A stretch of 64,000 nt of DNA from Aptenodytes patagonicus (GCF_965638725.1 NC_134953.1:37996854-38060853); one strand, 5' to 3'; counted from the stretch's first letter, positions 13,701-43,959 are shown. The notes: generated from the sequence alone by a model not told the origin. Numbers and translations are program-made.

Positions 13701-13902
13701 TTCTCTTGTGCGCAAGAATAATCCAGATGATGGTGACGTTGCCAACGATGGATGTGATAACGATGAAGGAATAGGTGATAGCCCACAAAGCAATTTGCCA
13801 TCCCGGCTGGGTAAACTGGGTTACTGCTGTCCAGTTGCTGCTGTCCTTGAGGGAGTCAGCCTGTGAAATGTTGCTAGCATTTAAAATGGAAAATGTGCTC
13901 AT
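4601..13902 (-). CDS. TACR2: Tachykinin receptor 2 (NK2 receptor), five-exon coding span
   Basis: Rhodopsin-class GPCR for neurokinin A and related tachykinins, coupled through Gq in the plasma membrane, classically of smooth muscle. The coding sequence joins 13902-13499, 10197-10003, 6799-6643, 6307-6111 and 4790-4601 (1143 nt, 380 aa; human is 398). Visible family marks: three N-glycosylation sequons near N8, N11 and N23; TM1 with [12 protein letters not shown]; the TM2 aspartate in NLAFSDL; TM3 cysteine C110; E-R-Y at 134-136; the ECL2 cysteine in [14 protein letters not shown] in TM6; NPIIY in TM7; and a cysteine-containing tail (WCPCIK) suited to palmitoylation. TACR2 rather than TACR1 or TACR3 is supported by the tail ([13 protein letters not shown], then EKDKLKLT, like human TACR2) and by the TSPAN15-NEUROG3 neighbourhood. 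The start at 13902 has A at -3 and gives an N-terminus of human-like length. An in-frame ATG at 13944 would add 14 residues. Confidence 0.93.
4791..6110 (-). other. TACR2: TACR2 intron 4
   Basis: 1320-base intron. The central part (about 5410-5830) is distinctly GC-rich and open in several frames on both strands, which is typical of stop-poor GC-rich sequence. I recognise no domain in it. Confidence 0.7.
6111..6307 (-). CDS. TACR2: TACR2 coding exon 4 (TM6 and TM7)
   Basis: Acceptor TTTGTTTTTCTAG, then TTT GTG AAG (FVKAMVVV). It carries the TM6 toggle motif CWLPYH and the TM7 motif NPIIY, ending in helix 8 at CLNQ with the arginine codon split by GTGAGTAG. It is 197 nt. A 335-base intron separates it from exon 3. 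Confidence 0.94.
6643..6799 (-). CDS. TACR2: TACR2 coding exon 3 (TM5 and ICL3)
   Basis: Acceptor TTTCTTTTTCAG, then G TAT CAC ATT. It encodes TM5 ([20 protein letters not shown]) and the start of ICL3, ending at AAAAAAG|GTCAGAAG after the NAKKK residues. It is 157 nt and ends in phase 0. The donor GTCAGA is weaker than average. Confidence 0.92.
6800..10002 (-). other. TACR2: TACR2 intron 2
   Basis: 3.2-kb intron between the exons for ECL2 and TM5. It is mostly AT-leaning unique sequence with a short poly-C run near 9559. No gene or clear repeat family is recognised. Confidence 0.7.
10003..10197 (-). CDS. TACR2: TACR2 coding exon 2 (ICL2 to ECL2)
   Basis: Starts after TTTTTCTTGCAG and completes the arginine codon split with exon 1, giving [10 protein letters not shown]. 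It covers ICL2, TM4 and the second extracellular loop, including the cysteine in [10 protein letters not shown] that pairs with the TM3 cysteine in this family. It ends AC|GTAAGAG, splitting a threonine codon. The length is 195 nt. Confidence 0.93.
10198..13498 (-). other. TACR2: TACR2 intron 1
   Basis: 3.3-kb intron. It contains two near-identical AT words around 10408-10436 (TTTTTTAAATTAA repeated) and a poly-T tract near 12150-12168. No gene is recognised. Confidence 0.7.
13499..13902 (-). CDS. TACR2: TACR2 coding exon 1 (N-terminus to TM3)
   Basis: Encodes the glycosylated N-terminus, TM1, TM2 and TM3 up to the E of the ERY motif (134 codons plus 2 nt). The donor is AGAG|GTAAGAGG on the minus strand at 13498-13497. 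The chosen ATG (13902-13900) has AGC before it, so A at -3. An upstream in-frame ATG at 13944 has C at -3 and would add a leader beginning MPEDFILHL that I cannot match to mammalian TACR2. Confidence 0.92.
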
Positions 13903-14176
13903 GCTTTTTTCTTCGTCTAAGTGTAAAATAAAATCTTCTGGCATCTGCTTATTTTCTTGCAGTAGATGCTGGTGTTATGAATCCCCATGCATATGACTAA
14001 GTGCCGTTAAAAAGACGTCGGGATGAGATGTCTCATGTCCTCTCGTCCTGTTTTCCAAGTGATGCAATACAGTTCCAGGAGGAGATGGAGGGCCTCCTCC
14101 TTGCCTGGCATTTTAACCTATGCTTGAAGAGCAAAAACTAAAGAATTCCTCTCCCCCTTGAGTTTCTTTTTTCTCT

Positions 14177-14223
14177 AAAAAGAAAGAAAAAAGGAAGAAA
14201 GAAAAAAGGGGGGGGAAAGAAGG
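14177..14223 (+). repeat. 47-base pure purine tract
   Basis: An uninterrupted A/G run made of AAAG and AAGG units with a central G8, flanked by pyrimidine runs on both sides. It lies about 275 bases upstream of the TACR2 start codon, so it may sit in or near that promoter. Such tracts are prone to slippage and can form H-DNA. Any role is inference. Confidence 0.7.
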
Positions 14224-15397
14224 TTTTTTTTCCAGGTCAGTGACAGGTAATGTCTTCCTTTAGATTATTTTTAGGGCCAAGAAAATATAACTGGAAGTAT
14301 CAAGCCAGAAAACACTTCAATCCAAGTGGAAATCCTTCTTTTTCAGGGCAGCAGTCTTCCAAGGCACCAGGTATCTGAATCCCCTGCAGTGGGACTGAGG
14401 ACATGTGGTTTTCTTTGCCTGTGTAACTATTAAGTGCGAGGCAGGAGCCGTACTGGGATAAATTCTCTACAGGGTTTAAGGGGACTTGAAAGGAGGTGGA
14501 GTCTCCTGCAGGCAAAAACTAAACAACCAATTTGACATCAAATGAAATGTGGCAAAGTGGTACTTGAAACTCCCCCCCCCCCCCGCCATTTGTGAAATAA
14601 CCTCTGAAATGGACATGCTGCTGTATCAGGGTTTACAGGCTTAAATGCAGGGGTAGCTACTTTGCCGGGTTTACCAGTCCTGCAATTCTTGCATTTCCAG
14701 GACCCTCCCTGGCTTCATGCGAGCTCTCATAGCAAGAAAGAAACAAAATATATTAAACGCAATTTTAGCAAGGTGGTCTTGCTCTCTGCAACTATTCGGA
14801 GGCTTATCTGTATTTTTAATACATTTTACTTAACGGTGACTGCCCTATATAATATGACTTGACCAGCCATATTTAGTAGATTTGGTATGATTTAATTTAT
14901 TTAAATTACAGCAACATGTCCTGTTGGGGCTTGAAGGGTTGCCGGCGAAAAATGCCAGGAGAGAGGCGTTTGTGAAGACCAGACCTGAACTGGGACTTCT
15001 AATAAGGCTTCAGTGGCAAGCTGGCACCCAGGGTCTCATCCAGAGCTCCAGAAATCCTTCTCCAGCTGCTCTCTAGCATAGAAACATCCAGAGGAGCCTC
15101 AGTTCCCAACCTCCACGCTCTGTGATGCTGAGGGGCTGAATGAGGGGCATTCCCCCTTCGGACCACTGCATCCCCTTTCCCAGCGTGTGCTGCAGAAAAT
15201 TATTGGCCTCATGCATGCAAGAAGGAGTATCTGGTCCTTGTAGGAAAGGGAAACCCCTGACTCCCGTCTCTGCTCAGAGTACAGCACTCTTGCTCGCTCT
15301 CAGCTTTACAGTAAGTGATATAAACATAAGGAACACATTGAGGCTGAGATTTCAAAGAGTACTTGGCACCGGCTCATGCCTGCCCTGCTGGAAACTA

Positions 15398-15470
15398 AAA
15401 GTGTTTCAGGTATTAAAAAGCTGTTTTCAGCTATTAAAACCTATTTTCAGATATTAAAACCTGTTTTCAG
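15398..15470. repeat. Imperfect 20-bp tandem repeat, about 3.5 copies
   Basis: Three near-identical 20-base units (15411-15430, 15431-15450, 15451-15470) of the form xTATTAAAACCTGTTTTCAG, preceded by a partial copy ending TGTTTCAG. It is a small minisatellite-like array. Confidence 0.75.
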
Positions 15471-18400
15471 GATTCAGAAAGCTCCTGACGAGTAACATAA
15501 AGGAAAAACTCCCCCTGTGTGTGTGGCATTGGGATGGCAGTGGCTTTCCAGCTCCTGTAGTTGCTGGAGCTGCAGCTGTGCTAGGTTCCCCTGTAACAGG
15601 GCAGCATTTATTGGCTCAGAATCCTTTCCACCAGCTCAGCCTGGACTCTTTCCTTGCCTCATTAATTTCTGGAGGCAGCCTTCAGTTAACCCATCACCTA
15701 ACCACTGCAAATTTTTAAAGCAGGTCTTCTCTGAGACAGTATTACTCTGGTATTGTTTTTTAGAAATTAATACTTGCAGTACTACATGTAATACCTCGTT
15801 CTCCTCACAGTGGACCTACCTGCAGGTAATTCCACTCACTGCCTTACCCAGAAACTGTAAAAATACACTTGTACGTCTCTTCTCATGTGCATCGCAAAGC
15901 TGTTCCAGGCTCTTCTTGAAAGTCTTCCACTGACACCTCATTAAACAACTTAGGAACCTTCCACTTTCTGTATGCCATCCAGGAGGGCTTTTCATGATTT
16001 GCAATATGAATTCAACAACTAATAGTGTTCTTCCAATTTTTTTTCCTTCGGCTTGCTCAAATCTCTTCAAATTCCGAGGAGAATATGAGCAAAAACCTCC
16101 ATATGTTTAGCTGAGAGCGGAGCTAAAGTGCTTTATTAGTCTTTGTTACAGAAAGCAGAGCATAAGCAACCGCTTAGAAAAAGGACTGTACTTTTTGATG
16201 TTTCAATGGTGAACCCAAAACCTCTCTTGGCTGACTTTGAATTTGAAGATGGTCAGGGTGCCCACGTTTCCTAGGAAGCACCATTGCCGCCTTCTGAACC
16301 ATCTGCCCCAGTCCCTGAGCTGTTACTCGGGTGATAATCGGAGAGCAGCCACCCTTTGGTCAACATTTCATCATACAAGTCAGCAGGGACTTACTTTTGT
16401 TTATACACACCCACACCTTTTATGCATTTGCTGGTTGTGCATTGTCGAGGTTATCGTCCTGGAGCCCGGCCAGCGACGTAGCATGTGCTATTGGCCTTTT
16501 GACTTACCAGCTGGAGCGATTTTTTACAAAGGCAGGCTCCAAATTCCTCAGGAAAGTCGCACTTGCCTGGGACTACAGGCAAAACCCACCTCTCCAATGA
16601 TTTTGGAGTTATACCAGCGAAAGGGCCTATCTGAGAGCAGGGGTTTTGGGTTTGGCTGGTTTCACTGTTGTTTTTATTACGGGCAGGATTGTTTGAGGCC
16701 AAACGTTGCCGTGCTGAGTCACTGATCCCAGGCCTGAGCAAAGGGTGAGAGATGCAAACAAAAGATGTGGATCTGGAAGGGTGAATAAGGTGCATTTTGT
16801 CTTTTGGAAAAATAATACAAGAGAATATGGGCAGTAGAGGCTTTAATTGTGTTGTACGTTGGACTCGGCTCTGGGAGGAAGGACCTTTGTTCAGGGAACA
16901 GCTCTGAGAGCAGGACGTGAGGACCATGAGCATCCACCTTGGGTGGGGAAACGTGCAGCTAGACTGCAGCTTTATCAGCCAGGCTTGGGCTGGAAAAAAG
17001 CAGCAGAAATGCTGCTGGTAGCTCTGAAAATGTTAGGGTCTTTCCGACACTCCCCGGTGCAGGGCTAGCTACAGGTTCACCTCCCTTTTCTGCAGATCTC
17101 CTAAAGCCCTGGGTCTAACGCTCTGCAGATCATGGCTTTTGAAGACCGTTCACGGGATCTGCTATGCCCTGTACACACTTGCACCAACCCCGGTAGCCCT
17201 GAAGGTGAGGGAGGAAACGTGGAAGCTACTGATCCTTAATGTGAACAAAACCACCACTAGTTGAGCCATCGGGTGGCCTCAGGAGCAGATGTTGTAATGC
17301 ACGATTGGCCTCGATGCTGGCAGAGATGCCAAGCTCTTGGCTGGAAAATTGCAGCTCTGTGCTGCGTTGGGCTGAGGTGGAGAGAGCACAACCCGGAAGG
17401 ACCCTCAGCACTGCAGGCAGTTCATAACATCTTACATTAAACCACCATTTGCTGCTAAACTATACTAACTGGGCCCAGAAATCTTGCCATTTTATTGTCT
17501 AGACAAAGCCTAGGATTCAGACAAAGAAAAGCATTATGCAATTATTTTCATACAGCTTTGTAACAGAAACCTGTTTTGACGTATTAGCTCAGTTCAGAGT
17601 GAAAACAACAGGAAAATGGACACTCCTTTTAATCGGCTTCCTCCTCCAGCCGGTTGTGCCCTGAAATTTTATTTGCAGAAATCAGAGCGTTAGGAAAGTC
17701 AAACCAAAACTACTAATTTAGTTAAATACACAAACAAGGAAAACACGTAAGTAACAGGAATGTGTTTGGATGTGAACGATGCCCGTGAGACATGAAGAAC
17801 GTGTGGTAGACTCCAATTCCCAGCGCTTACACGACATGCGATGCAATTTCCAGCCTGCACGCCATTAGTAAGTGTCAGGGCTATTTGCAAATTTGTCTGA
17901 AAACTAAAGTTGTTGATATTTTAGAAGATGAATGCTCTAGGCCATTGTATTATGTATTATTGTCAGAAACATAAGAGGTGATGAACTATTCTGTTGTTGG
18001 CAGGGACCCAGGCTGAATTGTTTGTTTCCCAGAAGCAGAGTTTAGCACTGCACGCAAAAGTAATGGCACATTTTGTAATAGAATTATCCAGGAATATTTT
18101 TTAGGCTTTATAAAAGAGGTTTTGGTAGCAACTTACTGGTTTATTGTATGTACCTAACAAAATGATGTGCGACCGACCACTTACGCAGTTTTACATATAC
18201 AGCTCGGAGGTTTTCCACACTCTTTTTGCTAGATAACTTAAGAATAAATGCTGCCGCACTTCATCTTCTCTGATACCAGACGCTGATTTTCAATGCCGTC
18301 TGTCTCTGCTCTGGGCCAGGATGCAACAACCAACTCTGTGACAGTTGTCTGCCACTTTGAATGAGACTTTTTTTCCCAGAGGAAAATAGTCCTTTGTGGG

Positions 18401-19293
18401 ACAGGAGTGCGGCACTGCGAGTTTGAAAGGGCTTATTTCATCTCGTAGGCATGAATGGTGTTTGCAGTTCATGATCGCTGTGTAAGACCCAACACTGACC
18501 CACTGTCACGGCAGCAGGACATGGATAAATGTCAGTGTAGGCAGAAAACGCGGCCAGTGCAATATGCCTGTTCTCTGTTGCACTTGCGCCGTGTGATTTG
18601 CAGGATGGGACCTTCTTTGCACGTGCAATTGCCTGGGTGTTATAATGAAAGGTAAATGCCCTAGTATTGCTTAATTGTGCTGCTGTAAAGCGCAGGGATT
18701 CTGCTTTGCGGTGTTTGTGCACGCTTAACCAAAAAACCCAGCATGCAAGCAGCAGCCTCGCATTTACGTATTATTGTCCACGCTGTCTTAAATGGCAGTT
18801 GCAGAGGTTTGTGGATGCGTGCGTTGTTCTGGGCTCCGGCAGCAGCCTTAGATGGCTGTTTGAGTAGCGATGTATTTTTTTCTGACGTCTCCAGCTGTGG
18901 GGCTAGTCCTGAACGAGCAACCCCTCGGCAGAGGCATTTGCAAAGGAAACTGAAAGGGGAAAAAAAAAAAAAAAAGAAACAAAGACGAAGCCGCAGCCGG
19001 GAGCGTTTCGGAGCTTTCCCTTTCGCTCCCGACGTTTCCCCCCGCGCTATTTGTGTTTCTCCGCCGTGCGCTGTGCCACCCCCGGGCACCCACTCGCGTA
19101 ACCCTCCCCGCGCCCCCCCGAGCCGGTCCCGCTCCCGGAAACGGCGGCCAGGGCGCCCCCGAACCCGCCCGGCCGCTCCCTCCCCCGGGCACGGGCCGCC
19201 GGGAAGGGGCGGGGAGGGAGGGGCGGGCAGGGCAGGAAGGAGGGAGGGAGGGAGCGAGGCTGCGGGCGGCGGCAGGTGCTGCGGGGCGGGAGG

Positions 19294-37149
<17,856 letters not shown>

Positions 37150-37945
37150 CTTTGGAAACCTCAAATATAGTTAAAAAAAAAAAGCAAATCCACCTGTTCT
37201 GGTTTGTGGTGGCTTCTGCGGCTATTACAGACTGCGGGTGTAATGAATCGGCCAGCAGACCGGCGGCGGGTTGGCAGCGTGCCGATACCGCCCTAGCCTC
37301 GTCGCTCTCGGTGTGTCTGCAACCAAAGACGTACCAGAAAGGCTCCGTGCTGCCGACGATGCTGCTGCGGTATCGCGATGCTGCTGGAAGGTGGATTGTG
37401 GATAACTAAATCTTTTTTTTGGTGATTACTGAGTGATACGCAGCCGGGAAAACTATTTTGGGAAGATTTGAAGGTAGATTTCTAGGAAGAGCCTTTGCGT
37501 CTTGGGATGTCATATTTAAATGTTTGTCCTTTCCAACTTTATTTTCTTACTTCTTACTCCTTCCAAAAAAGACTTCTTACTGATCTACATGGTGAATATT
37601 AAGTATGTGTTTAGTAAATTTTTTATGCTAATCTCAATCAATTTACTGACAATAATGGATGGGATGCTGAACACTTTCATCGCTCAGCCTTTTGTGCCTT
37701 TTAATAATGGGGCAGATGCCAATGTCGTATCAATCAGGTAATGCTTGATATATTTTTAATGCAATTTATTGCTGTCTGGCTTTTGTATAAACTTAGGGGA
37801 TGTTTGAATCTTGTCTGTACTGTATTTTTCCCCTTTAGTAAATTAACTAGGTGATTTATTTTCTTTTTTTTTTGTAGTTCTGTATGTTGAGATGTTTCTA
37901 ATTTTTATTCTTCTTGTCAAAATAAAAAAAAAAACTTTTTCTAAA
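37150..37945 (+). other. TSPAN15: TSPAN15 3' UTR with AATAAA
   Basis: AT-rich sequence after the stop. A canonical AATAAA lies at 37921-37926, about 770 bases downstream and followed by a T-rich stretch. Further hexamers at about 38249 and 38272 could give a longer form. Confidence 0.7.
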
Positions 37946-39899
37946 AAAAGTGCAAAGATTAAAATGCTTCTTATTTTCTTACCTAAGTTAAGCCTGTCTG
38001 TCAGATGCAGAGTCAAAAGGCAGAAATACCTCGAGCTGTGATTCTGGTTTGGGCACCGACTTGCCTGGGGTTTTGGACAGAGTCACTGAAGGTCTGTGCC
38101 TTGTTTGCTTCTCTTAGTGACTTCTTGGGAAGTCACCGAGAGCTCAGGGGTTTTTGTTGTTGCTTTGTCCTGAGCATCTCTCTGCAGTCTTTCTGGCCCC
38201 AGCCAGGCTTGCAGGTGAAACGCACAACCTAATTACTGTGATGCTTCAAATAAACAAATTCAGGGTGAGAATAAAGCGGATTTGGCTTATATCCTGTCTT
38301 TGTGAATCTCTTCTTTTCTGACGCTCCACTAAGCCACACAGAGGAATATCTGATGTCATTCTCTCCTTGCTGCTTTTCTTCTGCTTTTTAAATTTCCTTT
38401 TCCTGGACGTGTTTTCTGCTTTCTTTAAAACTCAGTGTTTGCTGCTTAGCTCTCCGCCTTCACCAAGGATTTCTGAGGAAGCTTCATGCTTTTCCAGGAG
38501 CCAAAAAATGACTCATCCAGTTCTTCAGTGTTTCTGACGGTGTCTAGGGATAAGAGATCCTGCTGTGTTATCAAGCCCATCATCCGCAGTGCGAGGTTAT
38601 TTCCTACACAGCACACTCTAGCGTTGGGTCCCGCACATGGTTACATATTTAATTGCTCCATATCGTTGTCACCTAAATTTTGCTGGTCTCTGTCCTGAAT
38701 AATGTATTTTGGTAAGTTAAGAAGCAAGGTGTGTTTTAAGGGTGGATTTGTGTACAAAGAGAGGAAGGGGAAAAGGAGGGGGCAGCTTTGGAGGAACAAG
38801 CTGACTGCTGGTGAAAGAGAGGAGGATTGAAACCAGAATTGGTTTATTGTGGAGAGTGGGCTGGGAAGGTGGGAGCTGAAAGCAACAAGAGCTAAGGTGT
38901 TGTCAGAGGCAGAGCTGTGCCCTGGCCTTTAGCAAGGGGAATGATGCTCGAATTTGAGATGGCAGGAAGGCTATAATGAATTGTGAAGGAGGGAATGACA
39001 AAGGTAATTTTTCTTTCTTTACTAAGTGTTGTAAACGTTGTGGTGGTTTGAAGTACAAGATACCTGGAAAAGTAGGAGATGACGGAAGCGTGGTTAAAAT
39101 TTGGGTGGTTTAAATGGAACAGGGAGAGTATTTGGGGATACCAGGGAGCAGTTCTCCTTTAGCAAGGAAATTTGTGAGCTGTACTGAATTTTCAACCATC
39201 CTCAGTGCTCTTTGTCATATGCAGTGTTTGAGGAGGGGGGTTACCTGACAATCATGAACTAAACATGTGTGACTGTTTAATAAATGATTAATTCAAATAC
39301 TGTTGACCCTTCCCATTCCCTCAGATCTGAGGAAATTAACTCTTCGCTTCACAGGCCCATGGTGACTGGAGGGAAGGATGATGCCCATCAGGAGGTGGCT
39401 GGAGGAGAGGGAGGCAGCAGGTCTCTGCTCAGCTGCCTCCAGGCACCTGAGCTGTGGGAGACGATGGGGAGACTGTGATGGGGGGATGAATTTGCTCTTA
39501 AGCACGAGGCTTGGCTCTTCTCAGTGTGCTGTGCTCATGTCCCATTAGTAGACAGATCTTTTAATGGGTTTGCAGTGTGCACAAGGTGTTTTGTGTGCTT
39601 ACAAGTAGCTGGTTTTATCCTGAGCCGCTGAGCCTGCAGGGGTGTGCTCTGTCCTGCCTAGTTCATCTGCGTGAGTGAGGTCCGGAGGGGATGTGGTGTG
39701 GCATTAGTGAACCTGCAGCTCATCTCTGGCTGATGCTCCACACACATCGCTCATCCAACTACCAGCATTTTCTTTTTAAATATGCACATCCCCATGTCCA
39801 CAAGCTAATCACCTGGAAGCATGTGAAGGGCTAGACTCAAAATGTTGTCCTGGTCTGATTTTTGCGTCTGGCTGTAAGTGAAAACCACTGTGGCCACAC

Positions 39900-40085
39900 T
39901 AGCGAAGATCATCTGGGCTTTTCCAGACAGCTGACGTGAAAGTTGATTTTAAAATGGGTGAAGAACGCTGATCTAATTCAATCCCTGCCTTCCTGGCAGG
40001 AACAGCCACATCTGGACCACTCCTTGCAGATGCATCCTTAAACCTGCTCTTAAAAAAGCTCCTTGCCTGCTGTTTAAAAGGCTGA
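39900..40085 (-). mobile_element. Ancient CR1 LINE 3'-region fragment
   Basis: On the plus strand the words TAATTCAATCCCTGCC, CTGGCAGGAACAGCCACATC and TTAAACCTGCTCTTAAAAAA occur in the order seen in old CR1 copies of turtles, crocodilians and birds (antisense of CR1). It is 5'-truncated and diverged, with no intact reverse transcriptase. The insertion is shared-ancestry age by its divergence, as judged by eye. Confidence 0.6.
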
Positions 40086-40123
40086 GGCAACTCTGCAAAA
40101 TCCCGGAACTGTTACGGGATTTT

Positions 40124-40139
40124 TTGTGTGTGTGTGTGT
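40124..40139 (+). repeat. (GT)8 microsatellite
   Basis: A short perfect GT run immediately after the CR1 remnant. Confidence 0.8.
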
Positions 40140-43100
40140 AATTTTAAAGTGCTCTGACAACTGTGAGCTTCCCATGGTTCATCCTCCGCATGCTCCTGCT
40201 TTCCTCGTGCTTCCCAACGCTCTGCCCTCTGTGGATGTTGGGCAGCTGTTTGTGCTCCCTGCTTGCAAAAATCACCCCCGCCGGTCCTTGCTGCCTGACC
40301 CCTGCGTTGCCTCTCTCCTGCCAGCACCCCGGAGCTTTCCTGCCTGTCGTGGGACGGCTGTACGGAGCAGCTGCCTGTTCAACGACCAGGAAACTGAAGG
40401 GTTGCAACAACTCCTCAGTGTCGGCTGCCTGCTGAGCTACTGGGCAGTGATACCTAATTTAATCGCTCTGCCTCCCCTGTGGGTTTAGGGAGCAGGGTCA
40501 TTGCACCAATTCAGCAACGTGGAGGGGTTTTGCACTGAGAATTATGTGCCATTCAGCTAGAAATAGAGATTTACCTTCATATTTCAAATAGTTACAGGCT
40601 ATCCAGGCACAGTCTTGGCACAGCACTTGGGCAATGCATGCTGGTGAGCTGAGGGCTTGGCTGGAGCATCGTGCATGGTATATACTGTACTATGATGTTA
40701 CGTGATAAAAATCTTTAATTAGCGCAGTTCCGGAGGAGAAATGCTGAGCAGCTCTCCCTCTGGTGGTGTGGGTATGCCATATCACAAGGCACTAATTAAA
40801 TCTCTGCTCGCCATGAATTAAATCTCTACTTGGCGTGTCCATATGGCACCGGGGTTTCTCTGATGGCCCTGTCCCCTGCCCTGCTTCAAGAGGCCCCCTC
40901 GCGTGGGTACAGCTTCCACGGGCTTCATCCCCCCCAATCTGGAAATCCCTCGTTAGCCCTGAACCTCTGCAGCAATTAGCATCTGTTTATGAGGCAGAGC
41001 GGGCACTCGGGATGTGGCTGCTCATTACAACCTGACCTGGAAAACCAGCCTCAGAGGCAGGGTGAGCTAATTTCCTACTGATGGGAAAAAAATCGGTGTT
41101 TAAGATCTAAAAACCATCTAGCTAAAAGTTGTTTTGCAGATTTGTATTCCTAAGGCCCTTTTCTTCGCTAGGACTTCCCAGCGCTCGTGACTTTTCTGTA
41201 CAAGCTGATTATTAAAAGGTGTTTGCCTGGGTTCAGGAATTGCTTCTTGGTAAGAAATAATCTGGTGGGTGTTCAGCCTCGGACTGCAGGTTTTCCCACT
41301 GCCCGGGATTCTCTGGGCTCCACTGGGCCAGGGAGGTCAGCTCGACCCGGAGCACATTGGTGGCACATGAAGTTGCTCTGGGTTTGCATCTTCGTTTGAT
41401 GTCTACGCCTTTCTGGGGAGGGGGGAGAGAGGGCGACATCTATATCTGTGGTGGTGAGAGCAATGCTGCTGTTTAACTTGTCAAAATTACGTTCAGTCCA
41501 TTGTGCTTAAAACTGATCCAGCCCCAGTCTGTTTTCGTACCCGGGATGGGAGTACTGCTCTCATTTGGATTCAGCTCCTGGCCTGAAGTCTGTCTCTGCA
41601 GCTATAAGAGCTAAAATTTTGCCTCGCAGCAGTGATAAGAGCCCTCAGCAAAGGCAGCTGTTAAATCCCCTCAGGAAAGTGGGTGTCCTGCCCGTTTCCA
41701 GCATGCTCCCTTGAAGGAGGTACTTTTTCTTCCATGGAAAGTTTTTTCCTTGATGAAGAGGTAGAGGTAGGTGAAAGCTGCTGTCCTGGAAAGGAGAGAA
41801 GAAGAGCCGATCTGCGTGGGATGTGCACAACAGGGCAAAGCCGCCTCGTGCTTCTGGGCGTTGGGTACCCGTTTGCAGATCACACCCCTGTCACAGCGCT
41901 CAGCCCTCTCTGGAGATTTCTTGTGGTGCAGCGCCACGGGTGGGGGTGTTACTGCCTGCAGCAGGTTTTGGGGATGGGGAGGCTTTGCCTGGGGAAGCAC
42001 AAGGAGCTGCCAGCACTGGCTGAGCATCGCTTACTGCAGCACTCCCAGGATGCTCGGTGACCCCGCAGTGGGAACCGTGCGGGGCTGATCCCTTGGCTGG
42101 AGCAAAGCAAAGCAGCACGGTCTCCTCCTGCTTGAGGCTACAGCTTGCTGGGTTAAAATAAGCATAACAACGCCCTGGGGGGTTTGGAGGGTGCTGGGAC
42201 AAACCTGTTGGCTGAAGGGCAAGAGCTGGGGGGGAATGGGCTGGGGTGTCAGGCTGGTAGGTGCCTGAGTGAGGAAGGAGCTCTCTGTGAGGTTCCTGGA
42301 GCTATGTGCAGGTGCTGGCAAAGCCATTGAGCTGCTGGAGAATATTGGGTCTTGGAGAAGTTTGTGTGCAGGGCTTTGAAGTTTCTGGGTTTTTTCAAAT
42401 GTAACTGTGTCTTGCTGACCAGGACAGCTGCTTCCTTCCCATGTTTCCCAGCGATGGTGCTGGGCACTTTCCGGTCTCATGCAGCACGCTCCTTTGCTGG
42501 GATGGGTAAGGGCAAATTCAAAGGGCTTCATGCTGGTGCTGGGAAAGGTGCCTACACCGGAGGAGCCGTGCAAACAGTGCCCAAAGCTCGGCTGCAGGCT
42601 GCAGTGAGTCAGGGTACATGGTCCTCTGGGGGGATGGCCAAGTCTGTGGTGGAAGGGGAGAAGATGCAGGTAAGGAATGTTAAGTGTGAGCTCTGAAAGC
42701 CTCGACCTTTCCAATCATAAAAGTAGGGAGCCTGTGACGAGGTCTCCCTCAATCCAAGACCTTTGCTGCTGGTGCTCACTGAGTTTGGCAGCCGTCATGC
42801 TGGAATCGGGTGTATATAACGCTGCTGTTGGGACATGCCTTTGCCTCTCTTGGGTCTTCTTCTCACCATTCTCTCGGTGGTGAGGGGCTGTGCAGCTGCA
42901 AGCCCTCCTGGCTCATCTCAGGGCATCCGAGGTGATGGTGATGATTTTCAGTCCCCTGGCTTGCCACATCATCAGGCATATTCCAGGCTTGATGTGGCTT
43001 TGCTGGCTTGCTTTCCTTGTAAAATGGCATCGCTAAACACAGCACTGAACAGGACTGCTGCTGCTAATGGTGCTCACAGCCCTCCCGGGGTCCCTCTCCC

Positions 43101-43959
43101 TGTGCATGGGGCTGGGAGACACGTGGGCATGGCTCTGGGAAGCTTCCTGGCCCAGCAAAGGGGACAGATGCTGGTGCTGTGCCTGTGCTCACCTCAGCTG
43201 AGACAGTGGCTCAGGTAAAAGCAGTCCATGCCCTGATGGTCCTCAGCTTCCCAGCATTTGGTATTTCCTAAAATAGTGTTCATTCTCCAGGAAAGGAAGG
43301 TGAAATATCCAAGTCCCCCAAAACAGCTCCATCTCTGGGCTTAGTTCGGTTCCCAGCCAGCTGTTAGCTTATTTCTGTATAAAATGTATTTGTGCCACCA
43401 AAAGCATCCGGCCCACCTAAGGAAATGAGCTTTGTAAGAAATACTCTCTCTCAGTCTGGGATGTGTGTGTGTGTCACAGGGTCATCCCACAGCCCTCATC
43501 CCAGGAGCAGGGACAAAGGGACAGGGACAGATGTGATGCACCTTTTGAGCATCCCATGGCGAGCGGCCCCATTGCCTAACAGTGGAAGGAGAGGCCATCA
43601 TCACCCGTGGGACAGCTGGAGCACCCCTGCTGCACCTTGCCCTGCCTTCTCAACCCCGGTGCCCTGTGAATGGGGCAGGATGCGGCCCTGCCGTCCCCAG
43701 CCTGGCAGCAGCAGCGGCGGCACGCCAGCCCCCCGCCCCGATTATTGTTGGGTGTCAAAAAAGACATTGAAAAGCAAGGAGGAGAGCTGTGAAGAGGGTC
43801 ACTTTAGTGGCTCTTTCTCTCTCTTTTTTTTTTCCCCCCGAGAAGGAAGTTAGAAAAGCAGAGCCCTCAAAGCCGCATTGAAAGGGTGACAGAGACAGGA
43901 TAATGCATAAGATGGAGGGAAGGAATCTCAGAGCACTCGCCACGGTGTTTTAATGATCT

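Larger units (their letters stand above)
13945..18990. other. Head-to-head intergenic interval TACR2 / TSPAN15
   Basis: 5.3 kb separate the two divergently transcribed genes. It should hold the TACR2 5' UTR and promoter, but there is no CpG island next to TACR2 exon 1 and I see no convincing TATA box placed for it. It contains a purine tract and a small tandem repeat, listed separately, a poly-C run near 14572-14584, and otherwise unique sequence. Confidence 0.6.

Noticed and set aside
42031-42714. 227-codon minus-strand frame
   Set aside because: Pro, Ser and His-rich with no domain, weak start context, and several competing frames on the other strand. Probably chance in GC-richer intergenic DNA.
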